Shown: one piece after another, positions 11,476-21,866 of the stretch | How the letters are laid out: each line of letters begins with the position of its first letter | Numbering within the stretch: the stretch's first letter is position 1 | Assembly: GCA_002077065.1 (NCBI GenBank) | Contig: NAJO01000019.1 | Coordinates: 186,001 to 250,000, forward strand | Direction of reading: 5' to 3' | DNA from: Cryoendolithus antarcticus | Lineage: Eukaryota; Ascomycota; Dothideomycetes; Cladosporiales; Cladosporiaceae | Length of the DNA stretch: 64,000 nucleotides | The notes under the pieces: model-generated | Seen by the model: the letters and a program-made list of their open reading frames with translations, nothing else | Told to the model about the DNA's origin: nothing | The model's database searches: none | Position numbers and translations under genes: made by a program

Positions 11476-12301
11476 CTCTTAAGAACGTGATGTCTTTCTC
11501 GCCGCGATGATGGCGGAGTATGTGGGAGGAGGGTTGTCCTGTCTGGTCTCGATTTAGTGCTCGACGCGCTCCATAAATCCTGCGACGCGACTGGTTACGT
11601 CACTTGGGTCGCAACTGCCAAGGTGTTTTTGGTGTTTCTCGACCTCATGTCCTCCTCTCCTACAACCGCTCTTCTACTTGATCCATTCTCTTTCACCAAG
11701 GCGTTCCCTCGGCGATGAATCATTGTAACAGATACGCTGCCCTCGCACGAGACTCGCGAGCTAGCGGTGAGGTGAAGGAGGCGCCTCCTTTTCGGGGTGG
11801 GACTTCGACCTCTAATACATGTTGCGCTGCAGCCATGCAGGTGGTCTTGTCGACTATGTATGCTCCCAGAGCTGTATAGTATCGTTCGTTTGGTTTGATG
11901 AGTGGTCTCCTGTTCTCTTTGCGCACCAGTCTTCTGTGACTTCAAACTGAAAGAATCATTCCAGTCGCATGGCACTCGATACTGTCACGTGTCAACGCTG
12001 AGTGTGTACAATAGCACATGCAAGGCTTTCGCCTCATGTCGATGAGAGCTGCGCGTCAGCGGAGGCTGTTGTTGTGATGCCCCGCTCATCGTCGCTTCGC
12101 CTCCTCGTTCCCCGCTTCCTCACCTAACACCGCTTTAGACCCAGCGATGACGATGACCGGCGACACCGCAGTGACGGAGATGACGAAGAATGTCCCAGGT
12201 GAAACCCCAATCCTTCGAGTGAGTGAGCAGAGCGGCAGCAGCGTTGCATCATTGAGAAGTCCTCTCGGCGAGGCTACATCGTGTAAAGTCATAAGTGAAT
12301 T
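11476..12301. other. Intergenic, RTT106 promoter side
   Basis: 826 bp upstream of RTT106 leading into the first accessory block. Short open frames only; nothing supported. Confidence 0.5.
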
Positions 12302-12828
12302 GTGAAAGATGATCGACCCTACCGGGCACTTCCTGCTCCGAATACCATCGAAGCAGATCTAACACCCAGCATCGAAGAGCCAAAGCAAGATAACAGCAAT
12401 GGCCCGAACACTGAGCAGCAGGGCAGTGGCGCCACCAGCATTACAGCACCATCAACAGCTGTAGCGCCCACGACCACCATCCTCTCTCTGCCTACGGAGC
12501 TACGCATCTCAATCCTACAATACGCTATCCTCGAAACCTTCCGCAACGACTACAACACCTGCAACTATGGCGGCAAATCAAACCACTTCCGGCTGCTCGT
12601 ATGATTTGCCGCAACTTGCGTCGGGAAGCTCAGACTGCCTTCAATAAGAGTCTGCGCATCGAATCGAAGTACCGACAAGCGTTCGGAAGTATGATCGAGC
12701 AGCATTCTCTTCCAAGCATGCGTCAATGGGAGGATGAGGTAGGAATGGGATGGCCTCTAAGTCTCAGGAACTATGAGCTGGATGTTAGGATCATGCAGCA
12801 TCGTGCGATGATGTTGATGTGGGTCTAG
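12302..12828 (+). pseudogene. F-box-like (LPxEL) gene, frameshifted
   Basis: The first frame (12302-12604) has a Pro/Thr/Ser-rich lead and then the F-box-like core LSLPTELRISILQYAI near residue 60; it stops after HFRLLV. Similarity to typical family members resumes in another frame from 12601 (ICRNLRREAQTAF, the usual helix after the F-box-like motif) and continues to the stop at 12828. This looks like one gene broken by a one-base change near 12600. The first frame has no ATG, so either an upstream exon is missing from view or the start is lost. F-box-like proteins usually serve as SCF substrate adaptors, but the function here cannot be inferred. Confidence 0.5.
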
Positions 12829-13321
12829 GGTGGCGAGATGCGGATGCAACAGCGATCGAAGGTGATGGGACAACGAAGGAATCGAGATATGCGATCTCAA
12901 ACGCTGTGATGCAGGGCTTGTGCTCCTCTCAATTTGGCTAGGATAACGATGTGCGGTGACACTGCGCTCGTGAAAGACCTGCTCGGATGGAGCTCAAGGC
13001 AATATTCGACTACAGTGCTTCTTTCACAATCTCACCAATGTTGTGCGCTACATTCACCATCACCAATGTGGCTGTGGAAGCACTAGCGCACTTCGGATCT
13101 TGGAAGGAGGGAAGGTACGTTCACGTGAGTGCGAATTGCTTCCTTCCCGCGGACGTGCAAAGTCCTGCAGATACCTTTGCTAACTGCACAACAAGAACCA
13201 CCTTCACCTCGCATCAGTGGCTGGCATTCCACAGCTCCAGCACAACAGTAAGTTTGCAGTCGCGAAGCGCCGGATGCAAGCATCCCGTATGACTTACACT
13301 GACCCATTGTAGCATCCCTGC
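12829..13321. other. Spacer with a possible upstream exon
   Basis: A good donor (GTAAGT at 13248) and acceptor (TAG at 13312) with a CTGAC-type branch site between them suggest that the next gene has a 5' exon here. The open frame before the donor has poor coding quality, so the exon is unproven. Confidence 0.35.
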
Positions 13322-14002
13322 ATGCCTGCACAGTTGGTCAACAAGAGCGTCGCCGCCATCAATCCGCAGACCGGCAGTCCCCTCTGTGGTCTTCCAGCGG
13401 AACTACTTCTGCACATACTCGACTACACCTTCTTCGCGCAGTTCCCCTTCAGCGCAGCGAGCTGGCTGGAGGAAGGGTACGATGAAGAAGTTGATTGGAG
13501 GTTCGATGAAGAAGTCGACCAATTCGATGCAGAGTCAGAGGAGAGCGATGTTAGTTATGTTGCGAGCGACGACGAGAGTGATGAGAGCGACGAGAGCGAC
13601 GCAAGCGCGGGGAGCTTAGACTGCGAAGAGCATGAGGTTCCCGACTCCGATGAATCTGTGCACATGGACGATGTGAGCGTCTCCAGCGAGCACCAGGACC
13701 AAATCGCTTCAATGGACCCAGCGGTATTCGTGGGCATCTCCTACTGCGCCCCGGCGATTCTGCAGAGCTGTCGCTTGCTGCGCTGGAAAGGCAGAGACGC
13801 TTTCCTGCAGTACCTCTCAGAGGATTGCGAGTCAGTCCAGCGACAGGAGGAATGCCTGAGAGCGGCGCATCACAAGCGGAATTGCATGCGCAAGTGGCAG
13901 AGATCGTTCGAATGGCCAAAGGGGACGGAGTTGCTTAGGCTGAGGGCTGAAGCGTCGGAGCGAATGATTGATGCAGTGGAAGATGGAGAGATCTTGGCTT
14001 GA
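13322..14002 (+). CDS. F-box-like LPxEL protein with acidic insert
   Basis: 226 residues. After a short lead (AAINPQTGSPLC) comes the F-box-like motif CGLPAELLLHILDYTFF (residues about 23-39), then a strongly acidic Asp/Glu/Ser insert (about 50-125), then the family helix ILQSCRLLRWKGRDAF and a basic C-terminus. This is the longest apparently intact member of the plus-strand block; the later copies share the lead (NPQ-DS-LC) and the TCRLLR helix. A spliced 5' exon is possible (intron candidate 13248-13312), in which case the true start lies upstream. A substrate-adaptor role would be the default guess for the family; no partner is evident. Confidence 0.6.
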   Translation: MPAQLVNKSVAAINPQTGSPLCGLPAELLLHILDYTFFAQFPFSAASWLEEGYDEEVDWRFDEEVDQFDAESEESDVSYVASDDESDESDESDASAGSLDCEEHEVPDSDESVHMDDVSVSSEHQDQIASMDPAVFVGISYCAPAILQSCRLLRWKGRDAFLQYLSEDCESVQRQEECLRAAHHKRNCMRKWQRSFEWPKGTELLRLRAEASERMIDAVEDGEILA

Positions 14003-14461
14003 AAGACCGGTATGGATTCTGCGAAAACGCCGTTCAAAGGTTGAAATGGTGTTGCTTTGACACTCTGGTAAAGACGCTGACGTCGGACGTGGCTGGAGCT
14101 ACGCTGCTGCGCTATATGGCTCTACGCAACGCCTACGTATTGGTGGACGGCTATGAACGTGATTGGGAGGAGCAACACGAATCTACCCCTTGTCGGCGCA
14201 AACCAAGAACGGACTATGGCCATCAAGCTTAATCCGTCAACCTCCCCATAGGCCAAAAAAAATGAAGGTGAGGGCAGAATCAGTGGAAAAGCAATCGCAG
14301 TGAGTTACCCGCAAGTCTGATCGCTCCTTCCTCATACCACTGTAGCGTCATCGTCATCGCCATCCTCAATGGCTTGCCTACTTTCTCCCTTCACTCTACG
14401 AATATTCCTGTGTTCAAAGTCCACTTCCACCTTGCCACACTCCCGAAGCATATATACCATT
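14003..14461. other. Spacer between F-box-like copies
   Basis: 459 bp with no supported feature. An A-run near 14256 lies after the stop of the preceding copy. Confidence 0.45.
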
Positions 14462-14995
14462 ATGGCTGCAGTATCATCGGTACCGCATACCGCATTACAC
14501 TGCGTCAACGATGTATGATCAGCAAATCAACTGATCAGCTACTAGAACATCAACCCTCAGGCTGAAGACAGAAGGCCGCCAGTCAATCCACAACCCGACA
14601 GCACACTCTGTAGTCTCCCCGACGAGCTTTTACTCAATATCTTCGACCACCTTATCGACCACAGCCAGACCTTAAGACCGCCGATCATCGCCTGTTAATA
14701 CACTGAAGAAATAACGGCTGCTCACGATGCCGCGTACGCCCGCTTCTACAAGACACCGCGCTTGGCGCAGACCTGTCGCTTGCTCCGAGATCTGGGGCTG
14801 AAGCGTTTCATCGAGCGTATGCTGGTGATCATGGATGATGATTCGTGGCTGAACAATCAATGCGAGTGCAACAAGCACCCATATCGTGCGTTGTGTCGAC
14901 ATGAGCTCAAGCATGCTCGGCGCAGTGCTGCAGTGGCTGTGTTGAAGTTGGCTCATCGGCGTCAGGAGACTGAGGGATCATATTTGGGTCGATGA
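14462..14995 (+). pseudogene. F-box-like paralogue with in-frame TAA
   Basis: A tiny first exon (ATG 14462, MAAVSS) can be spliced over 14480-14545 to a frame beginning NINPQAED. That frame has the same lead as its neighbours (VNPQPDSTLCSLPDELLLNIFDH), then a TAA at 14696-14698, and stays open to TGA 14993-14995 with the conserved LAQTCRLLRDLGLKRF helix. Apart from that codon the 450-base exon is open throughout. TAA fits a CAA-to-TAA change. The tiny exon is inferred from phase and splice signals only. Most likely a recently inactivated tandem duplicate. Confidence 0.5.
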
Positions 14996-15340
14996 GCAGG
15001 ACTGCAGTGATGCCGCATGTCGATCAGGGGAACATGCAATGGGCACTCACAACGATGATGTGCTGGATCAGGGATGATTGTCATGCATCAGCAAGGGCCT
15101 GTCACTTGATAGCGCATAGCAAGCGACTATCCTCAATATTGTACCGTTGTCGTTTCACTTATCTCACACTGGAGTGATCAGAAGTAGTGAGCGGAGACGC
15201 AAGCAAAGTGAAGTGCACACTGTCATGATCGTTCCTTCCTCACGTCGACGTGGCTTCTTGACACTTAAACCTTGACCAGGTACCGCAGCCACTCTCTTGT
15301 GCATCACTCTGCGACATTGCTCTACACGACTGAAGCGGTC
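14996..15340. other. Spacer between F-box-like copies
   Basis: 345 bp, no supported feature. Confidence 0.4.
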
Positions 15341-15792
15341 ATGGACGTCAATCCAGCATGGGTAGCGCATCGTTGGTGTGAGAAGATTCCTTGCTCACTC
15401 TAGAACAAAAAGGTCGTACTGACTGAGCGTAGGCACCTACCATCGTCCAACCCTGCAACCGTCCACAAGTCAACCCACAGCAAGACAGCAGACTCTGCAG
15501 TCTACCGAACGAGCTCACCTTCAACATCCTCGGACACGCATATGACGACCACTTTACGATATCAGCCAAGGCAACGGAGTTCAGGACCAGCAGGGAGCAT
15601 GACAAATATGTGAAAGCCTTTACGACCGAGTTCCGCACAGTCCCACGATTCCTCCAGACCTGTCGCGTCCTCCGTCGACTGGATAGGAGAGACTTCTACA
15701 CGCGTCTGGTGGCAAATGCAAAGATCATGGAACGCAAATGTCTAGCGTTGTGTGAATCTGGCCCTGGAAGAATCGGGAGATGGCTCCTGTAG
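15341..15792 (+). CDS. F-box-like paralogue, short
   Basis: ATG 15341 (MDVNPAW), a 71 bp intron 15362-15432 (GTAGCG...GTAG with an ACTGAC branch site) and a second exon to TAG 15792 give 126 residues. The shared lead (VNPQQDSRLCSLPNELTFNIL) and the LQTCRVLRRLDRRDF helix show that it is a paralogue of the two copies upstream. It ends soon after the helix, about 70 residues before the C-terminus of the 13.3 kb copy, while a neighbouring frame stays open to 16024. A C-terminal truncation by frameshift is therefore likely. Function unknown. Confidence 0.45.
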
Positions 15793-16492
15793 CTTGTTAT
15801 GGAAGGACATTTTCAGGGCCGGATGGGTATCGTCGCGGGACATGGCCGCCGCTATGTCTCGTGGTGTCCTTCTGACACCTTTCCGCCAGCTTCGGCAAAC
15901 GCAGATGCTGCTAGAAGAGTTACGCCGTCAGGCGAAGGCCCTTTGGGTAGGAGGACACGGCGAAGCACTGCTGGCGGCTTGTGATGGTGCTGACGGGACT
16001 GGAGGGACGAATGGTGTAGCGTGAGAGTTTGCGGACGTCGAGTACGACAAGTGGACAGCCGGAGGGCGGCCAGGACAGACACATCGGCGTTACTACTCAG
16101 AGCAACACGACCGGGACGATTCGGGGGTTGCAAGACTGAAGGCAGAGCAATCATGACAGCAATGGGAGCTCCGAGAGCATCCTCGCCCGATGACTAAACC
16201 CACCTCGCCAAGCCCGCCCTACCGTCCCGCGTTCAATTCACTCCATGTTGCTGCCAGAATCTCGCACTCTTCTTCTTCCTCTCAATGATACCGTCTCTCC
16301 ATATACCCTTGCATCATCCTACAAAAACCATGGATGATATCACATTCCCGGCAGAGCGAGAACGTACAAGTGCCTTTCAATAATTCCGACGCTCCATCTC
16401 TGTGGGCTGGCGGGTTCGCTTTAGGCGGACATTCTCGATTTTCCATATGTCCCTTTCGATACATCTGAGCTGTGCATTGAGGCAAGAGACGG
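15793..16492. other. Spacer, no gene supported
   Basis: Contains the continuation of an open frame (15752-16024) that may be the displaced C-terminus of the preceding F-box-like copy. Otherwise nothing recognised. Confidence 0.4.
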
Positions 16493-16669
16493 ATGAGCGA
16501 GCGAACGTGGGTTGGGAGGACTTTGCCTGGACCGGTGGCCGGGACGCCTGGCGCGGCAGAACGGCAGCAGGACGAGAGAAGCATATTGCATTCGTCCAAG
16601 CTACCACGACAAATCGTTCTCAATGCCATTGCTGCTAGGCTGTCTTGGTCTCCTACCGAGTTGCAGTGA
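16493..16669 (+). pseudogene. Possible F-box-like N-terminal fragment
   Basis: A 58-codon frame from ATG 16493 ends in KLPRQIVLNAIAARLSW, which has the spacing of an F-box-like helix, and runs into a GTGAGT donor at 16666 just before its stop. An acceptor with a CTAAT branch site lies at about 16721 (CTAG), but the next exon stops after about a dozen codons. Best read as a relic of another member of the block. Confidence 0.3.
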
Positions 16670-17137
16670 GTAGCTCCAATGAGATTATCTGCACACTGTA
16701 CCAGCTTCGACTAATGCTAGGGATGCCTGGCCGCATCATGATACCCCCATTGTACACACTTGACCGAGTGATTCTTTCCTGTCAGACAACAGTCGTCCAC
16801 TTGAAGCTTCGTTTGTTCATACCTTGGTAACTTAAGCACTCCTGCCCTGGGGAGTCAGCCGCATGTAGAAATTTCCACAGCAGCCCAATGGTAAACACAG
16901 TCTCCCAACCACAACTCCGACGCAATACGACTCGCCATCGTCTTACCCATGAATCTTGCCTCTTGTTGTAGGACTTGTGAAATCACATGTGTGAATCCAT
17001 CTTGTTGCATTCACAGAAATCTGAAACATAGCTGGCTCGACAAGCTTCATGCCCGCCACGTTTCACATCTCGAAAGTGAACCTCAACATACATGGGATAA
17101 CATTTTGGCCGTAGTGCCTCAGAGACCCAGCCATACA
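16670..17137. other. RUD3 upstream region
   Basis: 468 bp holding the RUD3 promoter and 5' UTR; nothing else recognised. Confidence 0.45.
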
Positions 17138-19095
17138 ATGTCTTCGGCGGTCACGAATGATGCTAGCAAGTCTGGTAGGTCTTGTAATGTTCTCTGCCGG
17201 CTCGACGTTCACAGCGATCGTTCGCTTTCCAAACATTCGGCTGACGCGGCTGGCAAGTAGCATCTAAGAAGAAGAAGAAGAGCAAGAAGAAGCCCAATGG
17301 CAAGGCACAGTCCGGCACCGAGTTAGCAGAAATCAATGGGTCGAAAGACGTCGCCGGCGAGGGAGATGACGACGACGAAGCGGACGAAACACCCGAGACA
17401 CCTGTGGTACGTTCAACAGCGGAGGAGTACACCAACGGCGGAGCGGAGGGCTTACGCCCTGCCACACAGGCGTCATTACGGCAGCGATTGAAAGGCGAAG
17501 ACACGTTGCATATGCCGTCGTCGCCTCCGGAGCCGCTGTCACCAGACGAGACGCGGGTAGAGGAGCCGGTCACGAATGGGTCGCATGCAGTACCTGTACG
17601 GCAGGCTAATATCAAGGATGGAGATCTGGGAAGTGTGGATGCAGAGGACTCCGAGAGCGTACAGAGGGATGCCGAAGAGGCGCACCATACTCGAACGGAG
17701 ACTTCGGCTCGGCTGGATGCCCTGCAAGAAGAGCGAGAGACTCTGCGCGTGGAAGTAACACATCTACGAGAATCACTGGAGCAGTTACAGGAGAAGCATA
17801 GCGAGGAGCTCTCGGGTGTGAGAGGCGAGCTGGAGCAATCCGAGTCGAATCGAGAGCAGGCCGAGACGCAGTACCGAAATTTGCTGGGCAAAGTCAACAC
17901 GATCCGCTCACAGCTTGGCGAGCGGCTGAAAGCTGACGCTGCAGAGCTCGAGCAAGCCCGCGGTCGCATCGAAGAGCTCGAGGGAACACATGGTGGAATG
18001 GTCGAGGAAAATTCACGATTGCAGGACACCGTGGCTTCGCTCAACGAACAGCTGAGCTCTCAAACCACGGAATTGAAAGAGCTACGCCAGCGAACGAGTC
18101 TCTCGACATCCAATTGGGTCAAGGAGCGAGACGACTTCGTGTCTCGAGAAGCTTACCTACGCGAAGAGTTCGAAGTGGCAAAGCAGGCAATGCAGGATTG
18201 GGAGATACTATTCCTTGAGGAGCGAGCAAAGCGAGAAATCAGCGACGAGCGAGCACAGGAGCTGCAGGACCAGATCAGCAATCACCAGGAGTCTTACGAG
18301 AGGCTTAGAAGCGAAGCCGAGACGCAGAGCAGCACGGTAGACGGTCTACAGCGAGCATTGCGCGAGGTGCAGGAGGAACGCAAACGAGAGCTACGAGAGC
18401 TGGTCGAGCAATCGCAATCCCAGCTCGAAGCGCTACGTATTCAAGTCAAGGGTGCGGAGGAGAGCACAGCAAGTCTGAAGTCGCAGCTTGACACCACGAA
18501 GACCGAGCTCGACCGCGCTCTACCCTTTGAGAAGGAAGTCAAAGAAAAGAATTTACTAATTGGCAAACTCCGCCACGAAGCCGTGATTCTGAACGATCAC
18601 CTCACCAAAGCTCTCCGCTTCCTCAAACGCGGCAAGCCAGAAGACAACGTCGATCGCCAGCTTGTCACGAACCACTTTCTGCACTTCCTCGCCCTCGATC
18701 GTAGCGACCCGAAGAAATTCCAAATCCTGCAACTCATCGCTGCACTTCTGGGCTGGACAGAGCAGCAGAAAGAGCAAGCCGGCTTGCTACGCGCTGGTGC
18801 CGGGCTAGGCACGCTGAGATTGCCTGTCAGTCCGTTCCGCAGGACGCCGAGTACGCCTACACTCGGCGAGTTTGTGCCTGAGAGTCCTGGAGGGGCTAGT
18901 CGGGAAAGTCTGGCGGAGTTGTGGAGTGACTTTTTGGAGAGGGAGGCGGAGGCTGGGAGCGTGAGTGGAAGTCGGAGAGGGAGTGTCGCGCAGAGTGTTA
19001 AGAGTGCTGTTGTGAGTCCTATCGAGGGGCCGGGCAGGCAGGGCGGGAGGAGTCCGGAGATGAGGAGGAAGGAGAGTGGGGTTGGTGGTGGCTGA
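17138..19095 (+). CDS. RUD3: Golgin Rud3 (coiled coil with GRAB domain)
   Basis: Exon 1 17138-17174 (MSSAVTNDASKS) and exon 2 17261-19095 across an 86 bp intron (GTAGGT...GTAG) give 623 residues. The order is a Lys-rich N-terminus (KKKKKSKKKP), an acidic spacer, a coiled coil of about 350 residues rich in Glu, Gln, Arg and Leu, and the GRIP-related Arf-binding (GRAB) domain: LTKALRFLKRG, then VDRQLVTNHFLHFLAL and a QILQLIAALLGWTEQQK stretch. A Ser/Pro/Gly-rich tail ends the protein. Rud3/GMAP-210 golgins are recruited by Arf1-GTP to the cis-Golgi and tether vesicles. The tail looks disordered. The stop codon lies 18 bp from the stop of a convergent gene copy. Confidence 0.88.
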
Positions 19096-19113
19096 TGAAG
19101 CCCGACCGAGCGC

Positions 19114-20019
19114 TCACTTGATGGTTCCCTCCCAGACATCCTGCAAAGCCTTTGCAAAGCGATACAGATAACCGATGCAAAACTTGCCTCGGCTTTCCTG
19201 CCGTCCGACGATGTCGTCAAGGACAGGCCGAAGCTCATCCTCGATCATGCGCTGCACCATTTCCGACCTTCCCTCGAACGTATTTGGCTCGTCTATCAAT
19301 TCGATATCGAGATAGTTCACGTGGTGCATCCATCCACGCACGTCGAGATCGTAGGATGTGCCCTCGTGGCCGAGCTTGATCTCGATCGGGACCTGAAGTA
19401 ACTCCAGAGCCCAGGGGGTTGTCCCCTCGTCGAATTCGTTGAACATGCAAATTTGAATAGTCTTGATAGCCGCCAAGTGAGCAGGCGGAAGCTCGCGAAA
19501 GAACTCCGCCGCTTCGTCGACCAAACGACATCGTGATTTCGGCCACGATACGTGGAGGCTGAAGGTACAATTGCTGTAGAATATCGGGAGGACTTTTTGG
19601 CGCATCTGGCGCGAGATCGAGGCGAGAGGTGGTTGCTTCGGCGCATAGAGTCCACTACGATCGAATAAACGACAATGCCACCCGAAGATCTGACTTTGAA
19701 GCTCAGTCGGCAAATCAAGCAGCCGAAAGGTTGCATTGTCGTCGGCGATGTGCAACTTGCGAATGGCTTTTTCTCTCGTCTTGCACAGAGTTGATATAAA
19801 ACCGCGCTATTGCAGCAACAAATTGAGCTCCGACAGCTCGTAACCCTCATAGGTTAAGTGACCGCGGTCATGGCGTTGGCGCCTGTCTACGAGTTCGCGA
19901 AGGTCTAGTGACTCCACGACCTTCATTCCGTACCTGAGGGCTGCTTGTAGAAGATGGTGACGGCGCACGGGCTTGTACTTCGAGATGCGCCAGTAATCGT
20001 TCTGACGGCGGGCGAGCAT
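19114..20019 (-). pseudogene. LPxEL tandem family, copy 1: one in-frame TAG, otherwise open
   Basis: A 906-base frame from ATG 20019 to TGA 19114, interrupted only by TAG at 19809-19807. The N-terminal part has NDYWRISKYKP, a repeated helix-like unit (YGMKVVESLDLRELVDRR, then YEGYELSELNLLLQ) that resembles SAP-type helices, and after the TAG the segment AIRKLHIADDN. Next come the F-box-like LDLPTELQSQIF, the family core LYAPKQPPLASISRQMR with VLPIFYSNCTF, and a conserved end (DDIVGRQESRGKF...). The TAG sits where copy 3 has the second Gln of LQQR, so CAG-to-TAG is the simplest origin. It could instead be a readthrough codon. I know no function; similar LPxELR/IY proteins are very numerous in Dothideomycetes. 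Confidence 0.6.
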
Positions 20020-20377
20020 TGTCAATGAGATTTCAGCGACCGCCCGGGACGTATTCTCCTGCCGCGTGGAATATTGCCGCTCTGGCTCGCGTGTCGTTCG
20101 GTCACTGGAGTGGCCGAGTTGTGGTCGAGTGGCAGTGAGTGTTACATGAGAAGGCTATGTCAGTCGTGAATCAACGTAGATTTATCGGCGATCGCGTGTT
20201 CGGAGTGGGTCCATGATCAGAAATGGCGTGCAAGTGAAGTGAGCAGTGATGAAGTGAAGCTGAGTAGCGATACATGTGATGCTAAAACCCACCATACAAG
20301 TGAGTCTTGCATCACTGCGATCCTGCGCGCTACCTGCGCCAGACTTGAAGGTTTCGAGCCACAGTCGACTACACTTT
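20020..20377. other. Spacer between copies 1 and 2
   Basis: 358 bp, no supported feature; presumably a remnant promoter of copy 1. Confidence 0.4.
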
Positions 20378-21306
20378 TCACGTCTTCTCGACTTCGTCCT
20401 TCCAGCATTCTTGCAAAGCACACGCAAGCTCAGTGAGATCTGCCATGCACAATCTGCCTCTGTTGTCCTGCCGCCCAATAAGACCATTCAGCACAGGTCG
20501 CAGCGAATCCTCTATGACCTGCTTGAAGACCTTGAAATCTTTCCAGTAGGGTCCTGGCCGCTCATCTTCCAGATCCCAATGAAGTTGACTCTTCTCGTGA
20601 CCGAAGACATCAACATCAAGCTCGTACGAGCATCCATTCCGAGAAAGTCTGATATCGGCGCACTCTTCGACGAACTCCAGCGAGGCTTGGGATTGCTCGG
20701 GTGGAACCTCACCGTCAAAGTTGATACAGAGCTGTATGTTCCTGATAAGTGCCAGATTCTCCGGTCCCACGGTCTCAAAGATTCTTGCGGTCTCGGCTAC
20801 TATCTGACATGTCGGAGCAGTCGACGGCTGTGCTACGTGAAGGTTGAAGATGCAGCGGTTGTAGAAGACGGGCAGCACTTCTCGCCGTAGCTGACGGGAC
20901 ACGCGAGTGAGTGGCGGTCGCGCCGGAGCGTAGAGTATGTCCTTGTCAAAGTAGCTGCAGTAGTACTCGTAGATCTGGATTCGAAGCTCCTTTGGAAGCG
21001 CAAATAGATACGAAAAGATAGCCTTGTCATCGGCCGTATGGAGCTAGTGGATTGCCTCTGGTTCGTCCGTATTAAGCGCCCCTGCGAGACCACGCTGGCG
21101 CCTGGATAATCGAGCTCGGTAAAGCTGCAATTGTGATACGTCAAGTAGCCGCAGTCATCGCGTCAATGCCTGTCCTCGAGTTCGGGCTGATCCAGGGTTT
21201 CCGCCAGCTTCATTCCGCGTCTTCGGCCCAAATACATGGCGTCGTCACGCTTGTAAGTTCTGTAGGCTCTCACTAGCCAGCAGCCATCTCGCCAGCCTTC
21301 GATCAT
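20378..21306 (-). pseudogene. LPxEL tandem family, copy 2: two stops and a frameshift
   Basis: ATG 21306 opens a frame with the family N-terminus (CWLVRAYRTYKRDDAM, then RRGMKLAETLDQPELEDRH). It stops at TGA 21165-21163 and continues as GYLTYHNCSFTEL. The frame then changes, and the AI-x-x-LH-x-ADD motif appears in the other frame with a TAG (21046-21044) inside it. From there the frame is open to 20378 with LPKELRIQIYEYYCSYF, LYAPARPPLTRVSRQLRREV and the closing LIGRQDNRGRLC. The C-terminal two thirds are well preserved, the N-terminal third is decayed. A truncated protein from a later start is possible but unproven. Confidence 0.6.
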
Positions 21307-21866
21307 GTTCGAGAAGGTCTCTGCCACGAGAGAGTGCGTCCTCGCTTAAAATGTTGATCGACGCTATTTCGACCAGTACGATTGATACGCTGCTCCAGTG
21401 TGGGGGTGATAATAAAGCGTCAACGGGTGTGAAGTCTGTTAGCGTAGCCTCCCAAGGCGAAGTGCTTCACGCTAGACTAGAGATAGTAATTCAAGTTCTT
21501 GTTCAGTCTCATGAAAGATGGAGTGAGACACAAGAGGGACTTGGCGCTCGGCTCAGCTGTGTTACCTATAACACAGGTCGGATGCCAATGTTCTGGCTTT
21601 GCCACTCAACACTGCAGTGCGCTACAAGAAGGTGGCTCCGCCCACTGATCTAGTTCTGCACTCCCTCTGATACCTCACCCGCTACCGACCTTCGTCCACC
21701 ATAGATCGTTATCACTGATCTGATGATTTCCCTCTCCGGCCGAGTCTCAGGCAATCCCCAGTCAGACTTGCTCATTGACAGACCATGCCAAAGCACCATT
21801 CGCAGCAATGGACACCAACCGATCTAACAGATCTACGAAACTTCAGTCTCTCCTCCCGATCCTGCT
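21307..21866. other. Spacer between copies 2 and 3
   Basis: 560 bp, no supported feature. Confidence 0.4.

Noticed and set aside
17163..18044. 293-codon minus-strand frame over RUD3
   Set aside because: It is the Ser/Arg-rich antisense shadow of the Rud3 coiled coil.
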